The position numbers were made by a program, and so were the translations under genes. The notes beneath the pieces are model-generated. The model was not told the DNA's origin. It saw only the letters and a list, made by a program, of their open reading frames with translations, and did not search any database. Shown in pieces: positions 1 to 4,799 of a DNA stretch of 6,035 bases. Location: positions 1 through 6,035 of the forward strand of contig DAOVHJ010000172.1 of NCBI GenBank assembly GCA_030671945.1, written 5' to 3'. The first letter of the stretch is position 1. The number at the start of each line of letters is the position of its first letter. The stretch is from Candidatus Heimdallarchaeota archaeon (lineage in GTDB: Archaea; Asgardarchaeota; Heimdallarchaeia; JABLTI01).

Positions 1-618
1 AAAAACAAAATCTTTGGTTCCTTCAATAACTAATGCTTTGAGATTTTTCGAACCAAACACAGCTCCTAAACCCAATCGTCCAAAGTGACGATAATTATCA
101 ACATTGACATTTGCGTATTTAACCAATCGATCCCCAGCTCGTCCTGTTCTTATGAAACTTCTGCGACCAGGACCTTGAGGTTCAGCATCTCTTAAAATTC
201 TTCCAACAGCGAATACACTTCGAAGATTCCATAATAGCTCTGCATTTTTTATAGTAACACTATCATCATGTATTGCTATATACACTGGGTGAGTTGCTTT
301 TCCTCTAATAATAATAGCATCATATCCAGCGAACCTTAAAGCTGAAGCCATTCTTCCCCCAGCATAGCTTTCACCCAATTCATTGTTTAATGGGGATTTG
401 AACATTGCCACTGTCTTTGAAGCAGTTGGAAAAGCAGCAGTTAATGGTCCATTTGCTATAACTATGACATTCTCTTTGGACAATGGGTCTATTGTTGGTG
501 GGCAATTCTTAGTGAAGATCTCTGTTGCTAAGATAACTCCACCCAAGTATTTATCGAGCTTTCCGTCATCTGTAGCTTTTATTTTCCTTTTAGTTAAATC
601 AATATCAATGATCTTCAT
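1..618 (-). CDS. Aldehyde:ferredoxin oxidoreductase (AOR) family protein, N-terminal part, cut by the window edge
   Basis: Reading leftward from the ATG at 618-616, the frame stays open to base 1 (206 residues), so the C-terminal two thirds lie outside. The AOR N-terminal domain is recognisable throughout: GPLT (57-60), KSPL (74-77), GESYAGGRM (82-90), FAGYDAIII (96-104), GRAGDRLVKYA (159-169) and GRLGLGAVFGSKNLKAL (180-196). These are the loops that hold the bis-pyranopterin tungsten (or molybdenum) cofactor. Known family members oxidise aldehydes to carboxylic acids in the cytoplasm and pass electrons to ferredoxin. The Cys ligands of the enzyme's own [4Fe-4S] cluster lie further on in the protein and cannot be checked here. 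By eye, the PTGGRYNVV-type stretch of Pyrococcus AOR is replaced by PTASKTVAM (64-72), so this is not a canonical AOR or FOR and its substrate is unknown. The start overlaps the ferredoxin stop (ATGA), which implies translational coupling. Family certain; subgroup and substrate uncertain. Confidence 0.93.
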   Translation of the reverse strand, partial: MKIIDIDLTKRKIKATDDGKLDKYLGGVILATEIFTKNCPPTIDPLSKENVIVIANGPLTAAFPTASKTVAMFKSPLNNELGESYAGGRMASALRFAGYDAIIIRGKATHPVYIAIHDDSVTIKNAELLWNLRSVFAVGRILRDAEPQGPGRRSFIRTGRAGDRLVKYANVNVDNYRHFGRLGLGAVFGSKNLKALVIEGTKDFVF

Positions 619-1022
619 CCTTCTACTTCCTCCATTTCTAAGATTCCATGCGGACAGAAAGGAACGCATTTCCCACAATGAATACAAACTATTGGGAAAC
701 CTAGCTTTTGATCTAATCTAATTGCTCCGATCATACATGCTTTTTCGCAACTCCCACAAGCATCACATTTTGATGGATCTAGAATTACTCCTCCTCCTTT
801 TCTTTTCCTTAGGGCATTTGTAGGACATGCTCGTAAACATACTGGATCCTGACACCCTCTGCAAACTACTACTGCATAATACGCTGTTTGACCTGCTGCT
901 TTTACCCTTATTGCAGATTGATCTATAGATAAAGTATTGAATCTCTCTCGAGCACAAGCCATTACACAACATAGACACCCAACACACCTTTCTAGGTGCC
1001 TAATAGTTAGTTTCTTTGGCAT
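615..1022 (-). CDS. Four-cluster [4Fe-4S] ferredoxin, electron-transfer subunit for the adjacent AOR
   Basis: A 135-residue protein with 17 cysteines, 16 of which fall into four binding groups: C13/C16/C19/C23, C54/C57/C62/C66, C86/C89/C92/C96 and C113/C116/C119/C123. The second group has the C-x2-C-x4-C-x3-CP spacing typical of DmsB/HycB/CooF-type electron-transfer subunits; the third and fourth are ordinary C-x2-C-x2-C-x3-C ferredoxin motifs. C18 is the spare cysteine. There is no signal peptide or membrane segment, so it is cytoplasmic. It lies directly upstream of the AOR gene and overlaps it by four bases, as in known AOR-plus-ferredoxin pairs (Pyrococcus WOR5 with its polyferredoxin-like small subunit, Aromatoleum AorA/AorB, E. 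coli YdhY/YdhV). The likely role is to accept electrons from the tungsten enzyme and pass them to a soluble ferredoxin or another partner. The ATG start has an AGAGG 12 bases upstream. Fold and clusters are seen directly; the partnership is inferred from gene order. Confidence 0.93.
   Translation of the reverse strand: MPKKLTIRHLERCVGCLCCVMACARERFNTLSIDQSAIRVKAAGQTAYYAVVVCRGCQDPVCLRACPTNALRKRKGGGVILDPSKCDACGSCEKACMIGAIRLDQKLGFPIVCIHCGKCVPFCPHGILEMEEVEG
629..633 (-). promoter_or_regulatory. Ribosome binding site of the AOR gene
   Basis: GGAGG on the minus strand lies 10 bases before the AOR ATG, inside the last codons of the ferredoxin gene. It fixes the ATG at 618 as the start and fits coupled translation of the overlapping pair. 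Confidence 0.7.
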
Positions 1023-1034
1023 GTTTTTACAATG

Positions 1035-1039
1035 CCTCT
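1035..1039 (-). promoter_or_regulatory. Ribosome binding site of the ferredoxin gene
   Basis: AGAGG on the minus strand, 12 bases before the ATG. The spacing is long, but no closer purine-rich site exists. Confidence 0.45.
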
Positions 1040-1070
1040 TTTAATTTATTAGTATTTACAGATTAGTAGC

Positions 1071-1077
1071 TTAAATA
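1071..1077 (-). promoter_or_regulatory. TATA-like box of the ferredoxin-AOR operon
   Basis: TATTTAA on the minus strand, preceded by a purine stretch (AGAAG) that could be a TFB-recognition element. About 25 bases downstream gives a start near 1048 and a leader of about 26 bases. The distance from TATA to start codon (about 50 bases) matches those of the other three promoters proposed here. Motif call by eye only. Confidence 0.45.
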
Positions 1078-1134
1078 CTTCTAATAAATAAAGTATGAAA
1101 TTCTAATGAAATCATTTTATCTGCATCTTCTATT

Positions 1135-1161
1135 CCTTTACGTTAAAGGGGCAACCCTTTA
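1135..1161. repeat. Two overlapping inverted repeats sharing one arm
   Basis: CCTTTA (1135-1140) can pair with TAAAGG (1144-1149) across a 3-base loop. TAAAGGG (1144-1150) can instead pair with CCCTTTA (1155-1161) across a GCAA loop, a GNRA-type tetraloop if transcribed rightward. The middle arm is shared, so the two hairpins exclude each other. As DNA this is three half-sites of one hexamer. It lies upstream of the TATA-like boxes of both directions, so it may act as DNA (operator) rather than RNA. Confidence 0.5.
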
Positions 1162-1178
1162 TTAATGTCAGTAGCTAA

Positions 1179-1184
1179 TTATAA
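1179..1184 (+). promoter_or_regulatory. TATA-like box of the first surface-protein gene
   Basis: TTATAA about 60 bases before the TTG start. The expected transcription start, about 25 bases downstream, falls near 1207, inside the 1194-1213 palindrome. Motif call by eye. Confidence 0.4.
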
Positions 1185-1193
1185 GTCATAAGC

Positions 1194-1213
1194 ATGTCAA
1201 GAATTCTTGGCAT
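1194..1213. promoter_or_regulatory. 20-bp near-perfect palindrome, candidate operator
   Basis: ATGTCAAGAATTCTTGGCAT equals its own reverse complement at 18 of 20 positions; the inner 12 bases (1198-1209) are perfect. The single mismatched pair (T1197/G1210) would still form a wobble pair in RNA. It sits between the TATA-like box and the ribosome binding site of the first surface-protein gene, over the predicted transcription start. This is the classic position for a dimeric repressor site; a 5'-leader hairpin is the alternative. No regulator gene is visible in the window. Confidence 0.55.
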
Positions 1214-1230
1214 AGTTTAGAATAAATCAA

Positions 1231-1236
1231 AGGTGA
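1231..1236 (+). promoter_or_regulatory. Ribosome binding site of the first surface-protein gene
   Basis: AGGTGA, complementary to the archaeal 16S 3' end (TCACCT), ends 6 bases before TTG 1243 and 12 before GTG 1249. The spacing favours the TTG. Confidence 0.7.
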
Positions 1237-1242
1237 ACAATT

Positions 1243-2889
1243 TTGAGAGTGAAAAAATACATAATACTCTTAGTTGTTATGTTAACGTTAACCCCAATAA
1301 TTTCAGTTTTCGGTATGAAAGTTTATGATAACACTACTATTTCCGCGAATTATTGGGATGCAGATGTCGGTGTGCAAGCTGGCGATACTATTTATTATGA
1401 TATTGACCAACTTGTATTTCCTCCAGGATTCGATACTCCAGGTGTTACCTTACCAGATTTTGCTGGTAATCAAATCTTTCTTAAAATCGAAGCAGTTTAT
1501 GAAAATTATGTTTTCCACCCAGATACAATAGGAACAAAAATTTTCTATTCTGTTGGTTTGCTTTTCGGTGAAGAAGAAACCTTTACCGTTGGAGAAGGAT
1601 TATTAGCTACTGATTTTATCATTCCTGCAGGTGCAGCAACCCCTGCTGTAGGTGTAAGTGGCGAACCTCACTTTAATGGATCTTATGGACCTCCAATGGT
1701 TTTTGTGGTAAATGATGCATGGGCAACTCATGAATTCATGTTAGAAGCAATTGGTTTTACAGTTACAAATGAAGCAAGTACTTTTTCAGTTTCCGTTACC
1801 AATGGAACTGGTTTAATCAATGCCGTTTGGAGAAAATCAGATGGTGTTTGTACTCATATAATATTTGATGATATCTTCTTTATGGGTATGAATCTCACTG
1901 ATACAACAATTGAACTTTCTCTTGATAGAGTTGAGTATAAACCATTGCCAGTTACAGTAGGTGACAATGTTGAATTTGTCGCGGATATCGCTAATATTGA
2001 AGTAACAGGCACAGGTGACTTGTATACATCTATCAACCAAACAAGTCTTAGCAGCTTTCTAGATGATTTAGCTACCCTCGAAGGAAAAGTTTTCCTAAAA
2101 CTCATCATTGATGAAGTCATTGGTTTATACTATTCATGCAGTGTATACATGTATAACTTTGAAACTGAGCAGCTAGAAAAAATTGTTGATCATATAGTCT
2201 ATAATGGATTCTTAGGTGTAATTCAATCTTCGAATCATCCATTCTATTATTCTGCATCAGCCTCACCGGAAACACTGTCTCCTGATATACTTACTTATAC
2301 ATATTTCCCATATTTTGCTCCATTCGTAACCCCTGATTGGGAAATTTATGAAGGTCATATGAAACTCTATGACACAATGCTTGGTGTTTATGTTGTTGAC
2401 ATACTTGAGTTGTTTTCAATTCCAACTGACGCTATGACTTATCATGCACTTGGTGGTGGATTTGATTTCGTTCAGAAGAGAGACTTCTATTACTTACAAC
2501 AAACGTTAACCTACGATGTTGAAGATAATTACGATTATTCTTCATCTATAATTATATCCTTATTTGATGGTCAACCACAGATGGTTTATGATGATGGATC
2601 AAGAATAACAATAAATGAAGAAGGATATATTTGTTATACCTCAGAAGGAATCCCAGCAGCAATTGCAGTCAGAGCTGATGTAGGAATAGAATATTATGAT
2701 TCAGCATCCCCAGCATCAGGAACAGGAGCTTTAGAAATACATGTTGATTTCAAACTACGAAATCCTCTCTACGATCCCCCTGAACTTTTACAAGGTGGCA
2801 TCTTCCCAGGCTTTACATGGATAATTGCAATACCATCAATATTCGCTGTAGCAGTGGCTGGCATCGTCTATAGAAAGAAGAAAAAATAA
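1243..2889 (+). CDS. Secreted, membrane-anchored surface protein of unknown function (paralogue 1)
   Basis: 548 residues. Residues 1-24 form a signal peptide (basic start, then a hydrophobic run ending near SVFG). The C-terminus has a PGF motif (522-524), a hydrophobic helix (about 525-543) and the tail RKKKK, an architecture like archaeal PGF-CTERM/archaeosortase-type anchors. The bulk should therefore face outward. The ectodomain seems to be two diverged copies of one domain: each opens with GD-x-(I/V)-x-(Y/F) (47-52 and 240-245), has a G-x-(I/V)-F-L-K strand (75-81 and 281-286), and has a late cysteine after DG or EG (C203 in DGVCTH, C464 in EGYICY) followed by an IELSL/LEIHV strand. The only other cysteine is C299. 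N-glycosylation sequons occur at N30, N145, N187, N217 and N265. No catalytic motif is recognised. TTG is taken as start from ribosome-site spacing and from the same arrangement in the paralogue; GTG at 1249 is possible. It has its own promoter and terminator. Function unknown; could be S-layer-associated, adhesive or ligand-binding. Confidence 0.85.
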   Translation: MRVKKYIILLVVMLTLTPIISVFGMKVYDNTTISANYWDADVGVQAGDTIYYDIDQLVFPPGFDTPGVTLPDFAGNQIFLKIEAVYENYVFHPDTIGTKIFYSVGLLFGEEETFTVGEGLLATDFIIPAGAATPAVGVSGEPHFNGSYGPPMVFVVNDAWATHEFMLEAIGFTVTNEASTFSVSVTNGTGLINAVWRKSDGVCTHIIFDDIFFMGMNLTDTTIELSLDRVEYKPLPVTVGDNVEFVADIANIEVTGTGDLYTSINQTSLSSFLDDLATLEGKVFLKLIIDEVIGLYYSCSVYMYNFETEQLEKIVDHIVYNGFLGVIQSSNHPFYYSASASPETLSPDILTYTYFPYFAPFVTPDWEIYEGHMKLYDTMLGVYVVDILELFSIPTDAMTYHALGGGFDFVQKRDFYYLQQTLTYDVEDNYDYSSSIIISLFDGQPQMVYDDGSRITINEEGYICYTSEGIPAAIAVRADVGIEYYDSASPASGTGALEIHVDFKLRNPLYDPPELLQGGIFPGFTWIIAIPSIFAVAVAGIVYRKKKK

Positions 2890-2915
2890 CAACAGAAAAC
2901 TGAATGATCTTAAGA

Positions 2916-2951
2916 AATGCGATTTTTATCGCATTATTCTTTTCTTTTTTT
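2916..2951 (+). terminator. Hairpin plus T-tract terminator after paralogue 1
   Basis: AATGCGAT (2916-2923) pairs perfectly with ATCGCATT (2928-2935) across a TTTT loop, 26 bases after the stop codon. A T-rich run (13 of 15 bases, 2937-2951) follows. It would separate this gene from the paralogue downstream. Confidence 0.75.
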
Positions 2952-3018
2952 AAACAAAGATTTAATTAAATTGTTATTTTAGGAAAATCCACTTTTGTCC
3001 TTACCCCAATGGATACTG

Positions 3019-3026
3019 TTTTATAA
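3019..3026 (+). promoter_or_regulatory. TATA-like box of the second surface-protein gene
   Basis: TTTTATAA about 50 bases before TTG 3076. Predicted transcription starts near 3047. Its position inside the longest possible reading frame (open from 2995) argues that the true start is the downstream one. Confidence 0.45.
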
Positions 3027-3033
3027 CAAAACC

Positions 3034-3050
3034 CAGACTATCAGACTATC
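3034..3050. repeat. Short tandem repeat (CAGACTAT)x2
   Basis: Two exact copies of an 8-base unit plus one extra C, at or just before the predicted transcription start of the second surface-protein gene. It may be a small protein-binding site or chance. Confidence 0.45.
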
Positions 3051-3063
3051 CAAAATTAAAATT

Positions 3064-3068
3064 GGTGA
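3064..3068 (+). promoter_or_regulatory. Ribosome binding site of the second surface-protein gene
   Basis: GGTGA ends 7 bases before TTG 3076 and 13 before ATG 3082. It matches the site in front of paralogue 1 in sequence and spacing, and it places the start well inside the longest open frame. Confidence 0.7.
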
Positions 3069-3075
3069 AAGAATT

Positions 3076-4659
3076 TTGAGGATGAACAAGCCCTTTATAC
3101 TATTAACTATAATGATAATGCTCTCACCAGCATTATCTGTGATGGGAACAACTGTGCAAGAACAAACACAAGTGGTTCCTCAAGACTTTGATTCTTCTGT
3201 AGGAGTAGTAGCCGGTGATACCTTATACTACAACATCGATCAATTAGTACTCCCACCAGAAGCAAACCCCCCAAATGTTACCTTACCAGACTTTGCAGGC
3301 AATACTGTTTACGTTAAAGTTATGTGGGTAGATGAAACTCATGAATTTGCCCCAAGTGTTGAAGGTACATACATTAATTTTGCATTGGGATTAATCTTTG
3401 AAGAAGATGAAACAATTACAGTTGGTGAAGGATTAGTTTCCACAGATTATATTATACCAGCTGGTTCAGCAACACCTAGCGTAGTCTTAGGTGCTTTACC
3501 ACATTGGAATTCAACTTTTGGTGATGGTCCAGCATTATTCTTTATTAATGATGACTATGCTACTCATTCAGCTTTGCTAGGAGCTATTGGATTTACAATT
3601 ACAGATACAGTTGATACTTACTCAGTAACCTTTGTCAATGGTACTGGAGAAATATCTGGTACATGGAGAAAATCTGATGGAATTTGTACTCACTTAATTT
3701 ATGATGATATCTTCTTTATGGGTCAAGACTTCACTGGATTTACTTTTGAGATTTCATTGGACTCCAAAGAATACAATCCATTACCTGTCTCAAACGGTGA
3801 TGTTATTTCATTCGATGTCGATATCGCTGATATTTCAGTAACTGGAACTGGTGATCTCTATGCCGCTATTAATCAAACAGATTTGAACAGTGTTATTTCT
3901 GAAGCTGATGCTCTTGTTGGAGAAACAATGATGAGTATCGTTGTTACAGATGTAAAAGGATGCTATTATATGGCTGATATGTACTTCCGTAATTTTGAAA
4001 CTGGTGTGCTAGAGAAAAGTGCCGAACCAATTGTTTTCAATGGATTCTTTGGATCAATAACTTCTGGTGATGAACCATTTTATGGTGGTATACCACATGG
4101 ATTTTCAGAAGCAATGGCTCCAGCAATTACACCTGATTGGAGAATTTACGAAGGCTATATGATCCTTGGTGATACCATTGTCGGTGTTTATATGGATGAA
4201 CTTATGGATGTCCTTGATCCTCCAGCAGACGAACTTATCTTCCACGCAATCGAAGGTGGATTTTCACTAAAACAAAAAGGTGGTTATTATTACTTCCAAG
4301 AAGCAGCAAATGTTCAAGTTGAAAACAACCTTACTATTGGGACTGTTATGCCAGAAGTTGCTTATGATACAGGAGCTACTTATACACTAGAAGAAAATGG
4401 ATACATATGCTACACAGACACAGGTATTGGAGCAGCAATTTACATTAGAGCAATTATAGATATTGAAGTTTATGATTCTTCCACTTCTTTCGATACTGGA
4501 ACCATACATGGTGAAGTTGACTTCAAACTCAGAAATCCAAACTACAATCCCCCTGAAATCATTAATAACAACATACTTCCTGGTTTCACCTGGTTTATTG
4601 CCATTCCAACAATTCTTGGGTTAGCAGCAATCGGTTTAATCATTAGAAGACGAAGATAA
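3076..4659 (+). CDS. Secreted, membrane-anchored surface protein of unknown function (paralogue 2)
   Basis: 527 residues from TTG 3076, clearly a paralogue of the preceding gene along its whole length. Shared stretches include GDT-x-YY-x-IDQLV (47-58), LPDFAGN (70-76), TWRKSDGICTH (196-206), DDIFFMG (210-216), VTGTGDLY (255-262), TPDW (342-345), GYICYT (452-457) and VDFKLRNP (481-488). It has a signal peptide (1-24, ending near SVMG) and a C-terminal PGF (502-504), hydrophobic helix and RRRR. All three cysteines (C204, C296, C455) match those of paralogue 1. The same two-copy internal organisation is visible. N-glycosylation sequons (N67, N145, N188, N266, N418) partly coincide. The frame is open from TTG 2995, but that start would bury the signal peptide behind 27 extra residues and lacks a ribosome site. 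ATG 3082 is an alternative two codons on. It has its own promoter and terminator. Function unknown. Confidence 0.85.
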   Translation: MRMNKPFILLTIMIMLSPALSVMGTTVQEQTQVVPQDFDSSVGVVAGDTLYYNIDQLVLPPEANPPNVTLPDFAGNTVYVKVMWVDETHEFAPSVEGTYINFALGLIFEEDETITVGEGLVSTDYIIPAGSATPSVVLGALPHWNSTFGDGPALFFINDDYATHSALLGAIGFTITDTVDTYSVTFVNGTGEISGTWRKSDGICTHLIYDDIFFMGQDFTGFTFEISLDSKEYNPLPVSNGDVISFDVDIADISVTGTGDLYAAINQTDLNSVISEADALVGETMMSIVVTDVKGCYYMADMYFRNFETGVLEKSAEPIVFNGFFGSITSGDEPFYGGIPHGFSEAMAPAITPDWRIYEGYMILGDTIVGVYMDELMDVLDPPADELIFHAIEGGFSLKQKGGYYYFQEAANVQVENNLTIGTVMPEVAYDTGATYTLEENGYICYTDTGIGAAIYIRAIIDIEVYDSSTSFDTGTIHGEVDFKLRNPNYNPPEIINNNILPGFTWFIAIPTILGLAAIGLIIRRRR

Positions 4660-4670
4660 TTAGTCTATTA

Positions 4671-4706
4671 AGTGCGATTTACTTCGCACTCTACTCTCTT
4701 TTTTTT
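4671..4706 (+). terminator. Hairpin plus T-tract terminator after paralogue 2
   Basis: AGTGCGA (4671-4677) pairs with TCGCACT (4684-4690) across a 6-base loop, 11 bases after the stop. A pyrimidine-rich run ending in eight T (4699-4706) follows. The stem core TGCGA/TCGCA is the same as in the terminator of paralogue 1. Confidence 0.75.
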
Positions 4707-4741
4707 ATTGATTTATCTCGCAAGAGGTAAGAATTAAAAAG

Positions 4742-4747
4742 TTATAT
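4742..4747 (+). promoter_or_regulatory. TATA-like box of the GTPase gene
   Basis: TTATAT preceded by an A-rich, G-containing stretch (AAAAAG), 53 bases before the ATG. Predicted transcription starts near 4770, just upstream of the ribosome binding site. Motif call by eye. Confidence 0.4.
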
Positions 4748-4780
4748 CTACATTTCTTCCTTGTAGAATATTTATTGTTT

Positions 4781-4785
4781 AGGAG
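4781..4785 (+). promoter_or_regulatory. Ribosome binding site of the GTPase gene
   Basis: AGGAG ends 14 bases before ATG 4800. The spacing is long, but there is no other in-frame ATG, GTG or TTG between them, so ATG 4800 stands. Confidence 0.5.
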
Positions 4786-4799
4786 TACATACCCTAACT

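Larger units (their letters stand above)
1023..1242. promoter_or_regulatory. Divergent intergenic control region
   Basis: 220 AT-rich bases between the leftward redox operon and the rightward surface-protein gene. I see no gene here. It holds a TATA-like box for each direction, a ribosome binding site at each end, and two inverted-repeat elements (1135-1161 and 1194-1213), listed separately. This layout suits a region where transcription of one or both genes is controlled. Confidence 0.6.

Noticed and set aside
383..721. Open frame of 112 codons on the plus strand
   Set aside because: It lies antisense to the AOR start and the ferredoxin end, both well supported by motifs; its translation shows no family resemblance.
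763..987. Open frame of 74 codons on the minus strand inside the ferredoxin gene
   Set aside because: It is in a different frame of a gene with four intact cluster motifs.
1325..1531. Open frame of 68 codons on the plus strand within paralogue 1
   Set aside because: Out-of-frame shadow of the surface-protein gene, with no ribosome site.
1837..2120. Two overlapping minus-strand open frames within paralogue 1
   Set aside because: Antisense to a conserved coding segment; no ribosome site or recognisable domain.
2899..2912. Possible C/D-box-like signals (CTGA next to ATGATCT)
   Set aside because: The C-box consensus is not met, the order and spacing are wrong, and the segment just precedes a terminator.
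2995..3075. 27-codon N-terminal extension of paralogue 2
   Set aside because: It has no ribosome site, would mask the signal peptide, contains the likely TATA box and has no counterpart in paralogue 1.
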